In this document: one piece after another, positions 1 to 6,147 of the stretch | Layout: each line of letters starts with the position of its first letter | How positions within the stretch are numbered: position 1 is the first letter of the stretch | Assembly: GCA_019090295.1 (NCBI GenBank) | Contig: JAHRWG010000128.1 | Span: forward strand, 1 to 6,147 | Source of the DNA: Cycloclasticus sp. | GTDB lineage: Bacteria; Pseudomonadota; Gammaproteobacteria; Methylococcales; Cycloclasticaceae | Direction: 5' to 3' | Length of the DNA: 6,147 nt | Program-made: the position numbers and the translations under genes | Notes under the pieces: generated by a model | What the model was told of the DNA's origin: nothing | Database searches by the model: none | What the model saw: only the letters and a program-made list of their open reading frames with translations

Positions 1-15
1 AAATATTTTAAATAT

Positions 16-91
<76 letters not shown>

Positions 92-127
92 GTATCTCTA
101 TAAAGTAGTCAAAGAGAAAATATATAA

Positions 128-496
128 ATGAATGCGGAAACACAGCAAGACGAAAGTCAGTTTGATGTCGTTAAATTAGCCCTTGCGATTATTGTTCTAA
201 TATCTGGAGTGGCAGGTTTTTACTTTTTTAAAGATCAATCTGTTGTATTGCGTGTTATTGGCTTGTTAGTAACGCTGTCGATGTCTGTTGCACTTGTTTA
301 TTTTACTCATCTAGGTGGCTCGATTCTTCGATTTGCTCAAGGCTCAAATATTGAGCTCAAAAAGGTTGTGTGGCCAACAAGAAAAGAAACTATGCAGACG
401 ACATTGATCGTGATGGTTATGGTTTTATTTGTTGGCGTATTGCTATGGATGTTTGACGGCCTGCTTATGTGGGGTGTCGGCTTAATAACTGGTTAA
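128..496 (+). CDS. secE: Preprotein translocase subunit SecE
   Basis: The 122-residue product is an inner-membrane subunit of the SecYEG channel, which clamps and stabilises SecY during protein export. Three hydrophobic segments are visible at about residues 17-34, 38-59 and 91-117. The last is preceded by the amphipathic cytoplasmic helix with the family signature [13 protein letters not shown] (about 76-88). This matches the three-helix E. coli form (127 residues) rather than the one-helix form of many other bacteria. The short N-terminus is polar and acidic, as expected for a cytoplasmic end. The ATG at 128 follows only a weak purine-rich site (GAG at 114-116), so its ribosome binding is not strong, but no better start is seen. 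The stop is 11 bases before nusG, its partner in nearly all Proteobacteria, so the two are surely one operon. Confidence 0.97.
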   Translation: MNAETQQDESQFDVVKLALAIIVLISGVAGFYFFKDQSVVLRVIGLLVTLSMSVALVYFTHLGGSILRFAQGSNIELKKVVWPTRKETMQTTLIVMVMVLFVGVLLWMFDGLLMWGVGLITG

Positions 497-507
497 GGTT
501 TAATATT

Positions 508-1041
508 ATGGCATTACGTTGGTATGTGGTTCATGCGTATTCTAATTTCGAGCATCGTGTGAAAGCTTCATTAGAAGAAGCAATTGAGCGAGAAGGAATG
601 CAAGAGTATTTTGGTGAAATTCTGATCCCAACCGAAGAGGTTGTGGAGATGCGTTCGGGCCAACAGAAAAGAAGTGAGCGTAAGTTTTTCCCTGGGTACG
701 TGCTGGTTGAGATGGATCTAAATGATGCGTCGTGGCATTTAGTGAAAGATGTTCCTAAAGTATTAGGTTTTATTGGTGGTAAGAGTGATAAACCATACCC
801 TATCTCTAAGGCAGAAGCTGACAAGATACTGAATAGAATCCAAGAAGGTATCGAGAAGCCCAAGCCTAAGGTGTTGTTTGAGGTTGGTGAGGTTATACGT
901 ATTAATGACGGCCCATTTAAAGATTTCAATGGAACCGTAGAAGATGTGAATTACGATAAAAGTATGCTGAAAGCGTCGGTTCTTATTTTTGGGCGTGGAA
1001 CACCGGTAGATTTAGAGTTTGGTCAGGTCGAGAAGGTCTGA
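508..1041 (+). CDS. nusG: Transcription termination/antitermination protein NusG
   Basis: The 177-residue product (E. coli 181) is the universal elongation factor that bridges RNA polymerase to Rho or, through ribosomal protein S10, to the leading ribosome. The NGN domain (about 1-115) starts with [15 protein letters not shown] and contains the conserved [10 protein letters not shown] (60-69) and the [10 protein letters not shown] segment (82-91). The C-terminal KOW domain (about 125-177) carries [16 protein letters not shown] (127-142). Phe161, in the IFGRGTP loop, corresponds to E. coli Phe165, the residue needed for Rho and S10 binding, so both contacts should be intact. An in-frame ATG at 469 would add 13 residues and overlap secE; I prefer 508 because the protein then begins [10 protein letters not shown] like its homologues and AAGG at 495-498 is a well-spaced ribosome binding site overlapping the secE stop. 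Confidence 0.97.
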   Translation: MALRWYVVHAYSNFEHRVKASLEEAIEREGMQEYFGEILIPTEEVVEMRSGQQKRSERKFFPGYVLVEMDLNDASWHLVKDVPKVLGFIGGKSDKPYPISKAEADKILNRIQEGIEKPKPKVLFEVGEVIRINDGPFKDFNGTVEDVNYDKSMLKASVLIFGRGTPVDLEFGQVEKV

Positions 1042-1052
1042 TCGTTTTAACA

Positions 1053-1076
1053 GGGGAGCTGAAAAGCGTTTGACCC
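1053..1076 (+). promoter_or_regulatory. Probable L1-binding autoregulatory hairpin in the rplK leader
   Basis: Just upstream of the rplK ribosome binding site the RNA can fold into a small two-part hairpin. A lower helix pairs GGG (1054-1056, or 1053-1055) with CCC (1074-1076). An asymmetric internal loop has A1057 on one side and GUUUGA (1068-1073) on the other. An upper helix pairs GCU (1058-1060) with AGC (1065-1067) and is capped by a GAAA tetraloop. This shape (GGGAG on the 5' side, UGA directly before the closing strand on the 3' side) resembles the L1 site on 23S rRNA and its mRNA mimics. In E. coli L1 is known to repress the rplKA transcript by binding its leader, and rplK and rplA are adjacent here. 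The fold is seen in the sequence; the L1 role is inferred. Confidence 0.6.
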
Positions 1077-1091
1077 ATAAAGGAGTAAATA

Positions 1092-1523
1092 ATGGCTAAA
1101 AAAATTAGTGCATACATCAAGTTACAAGTAAAAGCCGGTGAGGCAAATCCAAGTCCACCAGTTGGTCCAGCTCTTGGTCAACATGGTGTTAATATCATGG
1201 AGTTTTGTAAGGCATTTAATGCAAAAACTCAGGGTGTTGAAAAGGGAATGCCTACGCCAGTAGTTATTACTGTGTATGCAGATAAAAGTTTTACATTTGT
1301 TACTAAGACCCCTCCTGCTTCAGTACTGCTTCTAAAAGCTGCTGGCATTAAAAAGGGAAGCGGAGTCCCTAACAAAGATAAAGTAGCAACAGTAACTCGA
1401 GCACAACTAGAGGAAATTGCGACTATGAAGGCGCCGGATATAACGGCTGCTGACATGGATGCAGCTGTAAGAACAATAGCAGGAAGTGCTCGTAGTATGG
1501 GCATCGAAGTGGAGGGCGTATAA
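1092..1523 (+). CDS. rplK: 50S ribosomal protein L11
   Basis: The 143-residue product (E. coli 142) binds the GTPase-associated region of 23S rRNA at the stalk base, where it helps translation factors act and is required for RelA activation. The N-terminal domain (about 1-73) has the proline-rich stretch [19 protein letters not shown] (20-38), whose prolines lie at the thiostrepton site. The C-terminal rRNA-binding domain (about 75-143) contains [18 protein letters not shown] (74-91). Lys4 and Lys40 (Lys3 and Lys39 after Met removal), the lysines methylated by PrmA in E. coli, are conserved. AGGAG at 1081-1085 is a good ribosome binding site. The stop codon overlaps the rplA start by one base (TAATG), so L11 and L1 translation is probably coupled, and the upstream L1-type hairpin likely controls both. 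Confidence 0.98.
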   Translation: MAKKISAYIKLQVKAGEANPSPPVGPALGQHGVNIMEFCKAFNAKTQGVEKGMPTPVVITVYADKSFTFVTKTPPASVLLLKAAGIKKGSGVPNKDKVATVTRAQLEEIATMKAPDITAADMDAAVRTIAGSARSMGIEVEGV

Positions 1524-2224
1524 TGTCAAAGTTAACTAAAAAAGCTAAGTTAATCAAAGAAAAAGTTGAGCTAGGTAAGTCTTATGACGCCAAAGGTGCT
1601 TTCGCCTTATTAAAAGAGCTTTCAGCGGTTTCAAAATTCTCAGAAGCGGTTGATGTCAGTGTTAACCTAGGTATCGATGCTCGTAAATCAGACCAAAATG
1701 TTCGTGGTGCTACAAACTTACCAAATGGTACAGGTAAAGTTGTTCGGGTAGCTGTATTTACTCAAGGTAATAATGCCCAAGCTGCAATTGACGCAGGCGC
1801 AGATGTTGTTGGTATGGATGATCTTGCTGCTCAAATTAAAGGCGGTGACTTGAACTTTGATGTTGTTATAGCCTCACCAGATGCGATGCGTGTGGTTGGT
1901 TCATTAGGTCAAGTTCTTGGTCCAAGAGGTTTGATGCCAAACCCTAAAGTTGGAACAGTTACACCAGATGTTGCTACAGCTGTAAAAAATGCTAAAGCTG
2001 GCCAAGTAAGATACAGAACAGACAAAGCAGGAATAATACATTGCAGTATTGGTAAGGTTGATTTTTCTGAAGAAGCCTTGAAAGAAAATGTTGAGGCTCT
2101 ACTTGGAGACTTACAAAAAGCAAAACCAGCTGCTGCTAAAGGTATATATCTTAAGAAAATCAGCGTTTCTACTACAATGGGCCCAGGCTTAACTATTGAC
2201 CAGTCAAGTTTAAACCTGAGTTAA
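1523..2224 (+). CDS. rplA: 50S ribosomal protein L1
   Basis: The 233-residue product (E. coli 234) forms the mobile L1 stalk at the ribosomal E site and helps release deacylated tRNA; free L1 is also the repressor of the rplKA message in E. coli. Domain I is made of about residues 1-67 plus 160-233, with the RNA-contacting [16 protein letters not shown] (37-52) and the C-terminal TTMGPG (217-222). The inserted domain II (about 68-159) ends with the family signature [15 protein letters not shown] (128-142). All expected motifs are intact. The start overlaps the rplK stop and has its own GGAGGG site (1511-1516) inside the end of rplK. It is followed by the long rplJ leader rather than by a clear terminator. 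Confidence 0.98.
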   Translation: MSKLTKKAKLIKEKVELGKSYDAKGAFALLKELSAVSKFSEAVDVSVNLGIDARKSDQNVRGATNLPNGTGKVVRVAVFTQGNNAQAAIDAGADVVGMDDLAAQIKGGDLNFDVVIASPDAMRVVGSLGQVLGPRGLMPNPKVGTVTPDVATAVKNAKAGQVRYRTDKAGIIHCSIGKVDFSEEALKENVEALLGDLQKAKPAAAKGIYLKKISVSTTMGPGLTIDQSSLNLS

Positions 2225-2244
2225 CTATTTAGTAAGAAATATGA

Positions 2245-2278
2245 CTTTGGATTACTGATTTATCAGTAATCGTCAAAG
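2245..2278 (+). promoter_or_regulatory. Stable hairpin at the 5' side of the rplJ leader
   Basis: Nine consecutive pairs join 2250-2258 (GATTACTGA) to 2263-2271 (TCAGTAATC) around a TTTA loop. Five further pairs, CTTTG 2245-2249 with CAAAG 2274-2278, extend the stem across a two-base bulge (2272-2273). No T-run follows, so it is not a Rho-independent terminator. It sits one base before the L10 leader core and may stack on it or serve as a processing site. Its role is inferred from position only. Confidence 0.6.
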
Positions 2279-2320
2279 ACCGTAGGTGCAAAACATCGCT
2301 TAATTTCCTACGCAGACGGT
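2279..2320 (+). promoter_or_regulatory. L10 leader RNA core (rplJL autoregulation)
   Basis: This segment matches the conserved ribosomal protein L10 leader known from E. coli and relatives: CCGTAGGTG, then CTTAATTTCCTACG, then AGACGG. An outer helix pairs CCGT (2280-2283) with ACGG (2316-2319). A competing or continuing helix pairs GTAGG (2282-2286) with CCTAC (2307-2311). The purine-rich GCAGA between them resembles the kinked junction recognised by L10. In E. coli the L10-(L7/L12) complex binds this leader far upstream of rplJ and represses translation of rplJ and rplL. The same job is expected here, as rplJ and rplL follow directly. The motif match is from memory of the family; the helices are read from the sequence. 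Confidence 0.88.
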
Positions 2321-2340
2321 AAGTCCTTGTTTTAGGATGG

Positions 2341-2373
2341 ACCCGTTATATGGGTGCCCTTTTTAAGGGTTTT
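2341..2373 (+). terminator. Possible attenuator in the rplJ leader (terminator-like hairpin)
   Basis: Downstream of the L10 leader core, CCCTT (2357-2361) pairs with AAGGG (2365-2369) around a TTT loop and is followed by TTTT (2370-2373). A small hairpin precedes it, ACCC (2341-2344) with GGGT (2352-2355). ACCC could instead pair with GGGT at 2367-2370, which would break the terminator-like stem, so two exclusive folds can be drawn. A five-pair stem and four T residues make only a weak terminator, and in E. coli this leader works mainly at the translational level. The arrangement could also merely be part of the leader's secondary structure. Confidence 0.35.
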
Positions 2374-2395
2374 AATAGTAATGTAAATTACTATT
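2374..2395 (+). promoter_or_regulatory. Nine-pair hairpin just upstream of the rplJ ribosome binding site
   Basis: AATAGTAAT (2374-2382) pairs perfectly with ATTACTATT (2387-2395) around a GTAA tetraloop of the GNRA class. It ends 11 bases before the strong rplJ ribosome binding site AGGAGGT (2407-2413), which lies four bases from the ATG. The stem leaves that site open, so it may hold the leader in a translatable form. Its arms contain AGTAAT and ATTACT, which also occur in the hairpin at 2245-2278, so the two can exchange arms. Function is inferred. Confidence 0.55.
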
Positions 2396-2417
2396 TAACA
2401 GTAGTCAGGAGGTATAT

Positions 2418-2945
2418 ATGCCACTAAATCTTGAGCAAAAAGAAGCTGTTATTGCTGAAGTAGCTGAGGTTGCATCAAAAGCGTTTTCCGCTGTTGCTGC
2501 AGAGTACCGAGGTTTGACTGTTGGTGAGATGACTGAGCTGCGTCAAAAAGCTCGTGAATCAGGTGTTTATCTACGTGTTGTCAAAAACACGCTAGTACGT
2601 AAAGCGGTCGAAAATACTGATTTTTCATGTATTCAAGACTCTTTAAGTGGACCATTGGTAATGGCGTTTTCTATGGAAGACCCAGGTTCAGCTGCTAGGC
2701 TAGTAAAAGAATTTAGTAAAGATCACAGCAAACTAGAAACTAAGTTTGTATCTGTAAGTGGTCAATTACTAGAGGCTTCAGAACTAGATAGGTTATCTAA
2801 ATTACCAACAAAAGATCAAGCTATAAGTATGTTGATGTCAGTAATGAAAGCGCCTGTCGAGAAATTCGTCAGAACGCTAGCTGAGCCACACGCTAAATTA
2901 GTTAGAACCGTCGATGCAGTTCGTGTACAAAAACAAGCTGCTTAG
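2418..2945 (+). CDS. rplJ: 50S ribosomal protein L10
   Basis: The 175-residue product anchors the L7/L12 dimers to the ribosome as the base of the stalk and, in complex with them, represses its own message in E. coli. The N-terminal rRNA-binding domain shows EYRGLTVGEMTELR (29-42) and GVYLRVVKNTLVRKAVE (49-65), both typical of the family. From about residue 130 (LPTKDQAISML) the C-terminal helix that carries L7/L12 begins. The protein is 10 residues longer than the 165-residue E. coli L10, and the extra length lies in this helix, where KFVRTLAEPHA (149-159) and KLVRTVDAVRV (160-170) look like two copies of one unit. The start is certain: AGGAGGT at 2407-2413 and a family-like N-terminus MPLNLEQKEAVIAEV. 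It is followed after 31 bases by rplL. Confidence 0.98.
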   Translation: MPLNLEQKEAVIAEVAEVASKAFSAVAAEYRGLTVGEMTELRQKARESGVYLRVVKNTLVRKAVENTDFSCIQDSLSGPLVMAFSMEDPGSAARLVKEFSKDHSKLETKFVSVSGQLLEASELDRLSKLPTKDQAISMLMSVMKAPVEKFVRTLAEPHAKLVRTVDAVRVQKQAA

Positions 2946-2976
2946 TATTATTAAATTTAAATTATAGGGGTAAACA

Positions 2977-3351
2977 ATGGCTGTCTCTAAAGAAGATATT
3001 TTAGAAGCAATTTCTAGTATGAGTGTTATGGATGTCGTAGAACTAGTTGAAGCGATGGAAGAAAAATTTGGTGTTTCTGCTGCAGCTGCTGTAGCTGCTG
3101 CACCAGCTGGTGGTGCTGAAGCTGCTGCTGCTGAAGAGCAAACAGAATTTGACGTTATCTTAGCAAGCTTTGGCGAAAACAAGGTTTCTGCAATTAAAGC
3201 AGTACGTGCTATCACTGGTTTAGGTTTGAAAGAAGCTAAAACATTAGTTGAAAGTGCACCTGCAGCAGTTAAAGAAGGTGTTTCTAAAGACGAAGCAGAA
3301 GATGTTAAAAAACAACTTGAGGAAGCTGGCATAAGCGTTGAGCTTAAGTAG
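2977..3351 (+). CDS. rplL: 50S ribosomal protein L7/L12
   Basis: The 124-residue acidic product (E. coli 121) is the multicopy stalk protein that recruits and stimulates the translation GTPases (IF2, EF-Tu, EF-G, RF3). The N-terminal dimerisation domain (about 1-33) binds the L10 helix. A flexible hinge rich in alanine and glycine (about 34-53) is encoded by a GCT/GCA-rich stretch near 3076-3135. The C-terminal globular domain (about 55-124) contains [20 protein letters not shown] (58-77) and the factor-binding [12 protein letters not shown] (81-92). AGGGG at 2966-2970 is the ribosome binding site, six bases before the ATG. No terminator lies between rplJ and rplL, so extra copies of L7/L12 must come from more efficient translation, as is known in E. 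coli. Confidence 0.98.
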   Translation: MAVSKEDILEAISSMSVMDVVELVEAMEEKFGVSAAAAVAAAPAGGAEAAAAEEQTEFDVILASFGENKVSAIKAVRAITGLGLKEAKTLVESAPAAVKEGVSKDEAEDVKKQLEEAGISVELK

Positions 3352-3365
3352 TTTTTGTTGTTTTA

Positions 3366-3384
3366 AGAAGTACTAGTTACTTCT
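3366..3384 (+). promoter_or_regulatory. First hairpin of the rplL-rpoB spacer
   Basis: AGAAGTA (3366-3372) pairs over seven bases with TACTTCT (3378-3384) around a five-base loop, 15 bases after the rplL stop. No T-run follows it. In E. coli the spacer between rplL and rpoB holds an RNase III processing site near an attenuator. This hairpin and the next could together serve that purpose, but a seven-pair stem is short for RNase III by itself, so the role is a guess from position. Confidence 0.45.
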
Positions 3385-3391
3385 CAGGATA

Positions 3392-3423
3392 GGGTCGGTA
3401 GTTTTATACTATCGACCCATTTC
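3392..3423 (+). terminator. Probable rplL-rpoB attenuator
   Basis: An 11-pair stem joins 3392-3402 to 3408-3418 around a TTTAT loop, with GGGTCGG at its base pairing to TCGACCC through a single G-T wobble. The base is followed by ATTTCCCG, a short and interrupted T-run. A strong stem with a poor T-run is what a leaky terminator should look like. In E. coli an attenuator at this exact place lets only a fraction of polymerases pass into rpoBC, so beta and beta-prime are made far less than L7/L12. No other terminator is seen between rplL and rpoB, which supports partial read-through as the way rpoB is expressed. Confidence 0.7.
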
Positions 3424-3441
3424 CCGTTGTAGGATAATAAT

Positions 3442-3464
3442 TTGATCCATTTTTAATGGATTAA
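3442..3464 (+). promoter_or_regulatory. Hairpin upstream of the rpoB ribosome binding site
   Basis: TTGATCCATT (3442-3451) pairs over ten bases, with one G-T wobble, with AATGGATTAA (3455-3464) around a TTT loop. It ends 15 bases before the rpoB ribosome binding site AAGGG (3480-3484), which it does not cover. The stem is AT-rich and moderately stable. It may shape the rpoB 5' region after processing; translational feedback on rpoB is reported in E. coli, but nothing here proves that this hairpin takes part. Confidence 0.45.
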
Positions 3465-3491
3465 CAGTAACAATTAAATAAGGGTTTAAAA

Positions 3492-6147
3492 ATGGCGTAC
3501 TCATTTACCGAAAAAAAACGTATTCGTAAAACGTTTGGTAACCAAGAAGGTGTGATGGATACACCATATTTACTTGAAACACAGATAAGCTCGTATAAAC
3601 GTTTTCTACAATCAGATGTTGTTAGTACAGATGAATTAGATGCGGTTGGCTTACATGCTGCATTAGGAAGTGTTTTTCCTATTACAAGCCATACTGGCTA
3701 TGCTGTTCTAGAGTACGTTAGCTATAAATTAGGTAAACCAAAGTTTGATGTCAAAGAATGTCAATCACGAGGTGCAACATATGCATCACCATTAAGGGTT
3801 CAAGTTAGGTTGGTCATCTATGATAAAGACTCTCCTGCTGGATCTAAACGTGTAAAAGATATTCGAGAGCAAGAAGTTTATATGGGCGAACTTCCTCTTA
3901 TGACAGGAAATGGTACGTTTGTCATTAATGGTACTGAGCGAGTTATTGTCTCTCAGCTTCACCGTTCTCCAGGTGTGTTTTTTGATCATGATAAGGGTAA
4001 GACTCACTCATCTGGCAAACTATTGTTTTCTGCCCGTGTTATTCCTTACCGTGGCTCGTGGTTAGATTTTGAGTTTGACCATAAAGACATTGTTTATGTT
4101 CGAATTGATAGACGTAGAAAACTACCAGCAACAGTGCTTCTAAAAGCACTTGAATTTACTAATGAACAAATTATGAATATGTTCTTTGAAAAGAACGTGT
4201 TCAATTTAAATGATTCCTCTATCAGCATGGATCTCATTGCAGATCGCTTGAGAGGCGAAATTATTAATTTCGATTTAAAAGTTAGAAATAAAGTAATTGT
4301 TGAAGAAGGACGACGAATTACTGCAAAGCATATTCGTGACCTTAAAAAAGCAGAAATTAAGCAAATAGATGTACCCAATGAATATCTAATTGGCAAAATA
4401 TTAGCGTCTACGTTAGTTAATAGTGAAACGGGTGAAATAGTTGCTGATTTAAACACAGAAATTACCGAAGAAAACCTTGAGCAAATTATCCACAGTGGTG
4501 CTTCAAAAATCGAAACGATCTACGTTAATGATTTAGATAAAGGCCCGTTCATTTCAAATACTTTAAAAATTGACTCTACGCAGGATCAACTCGATGCGTT
4601 GGTTGAAATTTACCGGATGATGCGCCCTGGTGAACCACCGACTAAAGAATCAGCACTAAAGTTGTTTGGTAACTTGTTCTTCTCACTTGATCGCTATGAT
4701 TTGTCAGGTGTGGGTCGGATGAAATTCAATGTGCGTCTAGGACGTGACCAAATTGAAGGCCCAGGTGTTCTTGATAATGATGACATTATTGACGTACTTA
4801 AAGAACTAATAAGTATCAGAAATGGAGAAGGTTCGGTTGATGACATAGATCATTTAGGGAACAGACGAATTCGTTCTGTTGGTGAGATGGTTGAGAATCA
4901 ATTCAGAGTTGGCTTGGTACGTGTTGAACGTGCTGTTAAAGAGCGCTTATCTATCGCTGATTCTGAAGGCCTCATGCCTCAAGAAATAATTAACGCGAAA
5001 CCTGTTGCAGCTGCCATTAAAGAATTTTTTGGTTCTAGCCAGTTGTCACAATTTATGGACCAAAATAACCCATTATCTGAAATCACTCATAAGCGCAGAG
5101 TATCTGCTCTTGGCCCTGGTGGCCTTGCTAGAGAAAGAGCTGGTTTTGAAGTTAGAGATGTTCATGCAACTCATTATGGCCGGGTTTGTCCTATTGAAAC
5201 GCCAGAAGGGCCAAACATTGGGTTAATAAACTCATTGGCGGTTTATGCGCGGACTAATAATTACGGTTTCCTAGAAACACCTTATAGAAAAATTGTTGAT
5301 GGAAAATTAACTGATCAAGTTGACTACTTATCTGCAATTGAAGAAGGGCGTTATTACATCGCTCAGGCAAACGCAGGCATTAGTGAAGGTGGTGAACTGA
5401 TAGATGACATGGTGACTTGTCGTCATGCAGAAGAGTTTACTATTTCTACAGCCGATAAAATTCAATACATTGATGTCTCACCAAAACAAATTGTTTCTGT
5501 TGCTGCATCCATTATTCCATTCCTAGAGCATGATGATGCTAACAGAGCCTTGATGGGGTCTAATATGCAACGTCAAGCAGTCCCAACACTTAAGGCTGAT
5601 AAACCTTTAGTTGGTACGGGTATGGAGCGTGCTGTTGCTGTCGATTCTGGGGTGACCATCGTTGCTTCTCGTGGAGGCATTATTGACGATGTTGATGCTT
5701 CAAGGATCATTGTCCGTGTTAACGATGATGAAGCTGAAACAGGCGAAGCTGGTGTGGATATTTATAATTGCACTAAATATACTCGTTCAAATCAAAATAC
5801 CTGTATTAACCAGCGTCCACTTGTTAAGCCAGGAGACTTGGTTCAAAAAGGAGATGTTCTTGCTGATGGTCCATCGACTGACCTTGGTGAACTAGCACTT
5901 GGTCAGAATATGATGGTCGCCTTTATGCCTTGGAATGGGTATAACTTCGAAGATTCAATCCTAATTTCTGAAAAAGTTGTTAAGGAAGATAGATTAACAA
6001 CAATACATATTGAAGAGAAAGTTTGTGTTGCACGTGATACTAAGCTTGGATCAGAAGAGATCACGGCTGATATCCCTAATGTTGGGGAAAGTGCATTATC
6101 CAAGCTTGATGAATCTGGCATTGTTTATATTGGTGCTGAGGTGAGAG
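3492..6147 (+). CDS. rpoB: DNA-directed RNA polymerase subunit beta, 3' end beyond window
   Basis: The frame is open from the ATG at 3492 to the window edge: 885 codons plus one base, about two thirds of a gene whose product has 1342 residues in E. coli. The product is the beta subunit, forming one pincer and part of the catalytic centre of RNA polymerase. Visible landmarks are the N-terminus [16 protein letters not shown], the beta-lobe motif [20 protein letters not shown] (140-159), the rifampicin pocket (514-540; [13 protein letters not shown] starts at 512), the [11 protein letters not shown] motif (567-577), and [10 protein letters not shown] with Glu820-Asp821 near the active site. Numbering runs seven ahead of E. 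coli, from about five extra residues near residue 45 and two near 120. AAGGG at 3480-3484 is the ribosome binding site, seven bases from the ATG. rpoC is expected downstream. Confidence 0.98.
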   Translation, partial: MAYSFTEKKRIRKTFGNQEGVMDTPYLLETQISSYKRFLQSDVVSTDELDAVGLHAALGSVFPITSHTGYAVLEYVSYKLGKPKFDVKECQSRGATYASPLRVQVRLVIYDKDSPAGSKRVKDIREQEVYMGELPLMTGNGTFVINGTERVIVSQLHRSPGVFFDHDKGKTHSSGKLLFSARVIPYRGSWLDFEFDHKDIVYVRIDRRRKLPATVLLKALEFTNEQIMNMFFEKNVFNLNDSSISMDLIADRLRGEIINFDLKVRNKVIVEEGRRITAKHIRDLKKAEIKQIDVPNEYLIGKILASTLVNSETGEIVADLNTEITEENLEQIIHSGASKIETIYVNDLDKGPFISNTLKIDSTQDQLDALVEIYRMMRPGEPPTKESALKLFGNLFFSLDRYDLSGVGRMKFNVRLGRDQIEGPGVLDNDDIIDVLKELISIRNGEGSVDDIDHLGNRRIRSVGEMVENQFRVGLVRVERAVKERLSIADSEGLMPQEIINAKPVAAAIKEFFGSSQLSQFMDQNNPLSEITHKRRVSALGPGGLARERAGFEVRDVHATHYGRVCPIETPEGPNIGLINSLAVYARTNNYGFLETPYRKIVDGKLTDQVDYLSAIEEGRYYIAQANAGISEGGELIDDMVTCRHAEEFTISTADKIQYIDVSPKQIVSVAASIIPFLEHDDANRALMGSNMQRQAVPTLKADKPLVGTGMERAVAVDSGVTIVASRGGIIDDVDASRIIVRVNDDEAETGEAGVDIYNCTKYTRSNQNTCINQRPLVKPGDLVQKGDVLADGPSTDLGELALGQNMMVAFMPWNGYNFEDSILISEKVVKEDRLTTIHIEEKVCVARDTKLGSEEITADIPNVGESALSKLDESGIVYIGAEVR

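Noticed and set aside
1..15. AT-rich inverted sequence before the tRNA
   Set aside because: The apparent palindrome leaves no room for a loop and the stretch is cut by the window edge; neither a promoter nor a terminator can be supported.
469..507. Earlier in-frame ATG for nusG, adding 13 residues
   Set aside because: It overlaps the end of secE, has no proper ribosome binding site, and the added residues are unlike NusG; the ATG at 508 gives the family N-terminus.
531..929. Reverse-strand open frame of 132 codons inside nusG
   Set aside because: It is fully antisense to a clear nusG gene and its protein resembles no family I know; it is a shadow of coding sequence.
2196..2230. Possible promoter for rplJ with -35 TTGACC at 2196-2201 near the end of rplA
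   Set aside because: No convincing -10 is found at 16-18 bases; an internal promoter is known near this place in E. coli, but I cannot locate one here.
2898..3332. Reverse-strand open frame rich in Ser and Ala across rplJ-rplL
   Set aside because: Its composition is simply the reverse reading of the GCT/GCA-rich rplL hinge and neighbouring codons; both sense genes are certain.
3412..3438. Possible weak promoter before rpoB: TCGACC and GATAAT
   Set aside because: The -10 resembles the consensus, but the spacer is only 15 bases and the -35 lies in the attenuator stem; too weak to list as a feature.
3792..4456. Two reverse-strand open frames (3792-4007 and 4094-4456) inside rpoB
   Set aside because: Both lie antisense to an unbroken, highly conserved RpoB frame and show no recognisable protein features.
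5005..6121. Short open frames at 5005-5226 (+), 5662-5895 (+) and 5903-6121 (-) inside rpoB
   Set aside because: They are in other frames of conserved rpoB sequence; no sign of a frameshift, since the RpoB frame runs without a break to the window edge.

Overview
The window carries the conserved secE-nusG-rplKAJL-rpoB cluster of a bacterium, almost certainly a gammaproteobacterium with an AT-rich genome. RpoB begins with the [11 protein letters not shown] start typical of that class. SecE has three predicted membrane segments, as in E. coli. The leader between rplA and rplJ contains a recognisable L10-type RNA, and a tRNA-Trp gene lies directly before secE. I cannot name the genus from the sequence. 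All genes lie on the + strand and use ATG starts.

Layout: tRNA-Trp with encoded CCA (16-91); secE, a preprotein translocase subunit (128-496); nusG, a transcription elongation/termination factor (508-1041); a short leader with a probable L1 autoregulatory hairpin; rplK/L11 (1092-1523), overlapping rplA/L1 (1523-2224) by one base; a 193-base structured leader (2225-2417) with the L10 leader RNA and several more hairpins; rplJ/L10 (2418-2945); rplL/L7-L12 (2977-3351); a 140-base spacer with three hairpins, including a probable attenuator (3352-3491); and the first 885 codons of rpoB, the RNA polymerase beta subunit (3492 to the window edge).

The genes combine protein export (SecE), transcription (NusG, RpoB) and the ribosomal GTPase-associated region and stalks (L11, L1, L10, L7/L12). 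The non-coding stretches look like the control points known from this cluster in E. coli: L1 feedback upstream of rplK, L10-L7/L12 feedback upstream of rplJ, and an attenuator/processing region that sets polymerase output relative to L7/L12 output.

No mobile element, CRISPR array, phage gene or unknown gene was found, and I see no previously undescribed system in the protein-coding content. The points most worth a second look are in the RNA leaders: a possible pairing of the rplJ ribosome binding site with the L10 leader core, a terminator-like hairpin in the same leader, and two hairpins able to exchange arms. A near-duplicated 11-residue unit in the C-terminal helix of L10, which may alter how many L7/L12 dimers bind, is also of interest.
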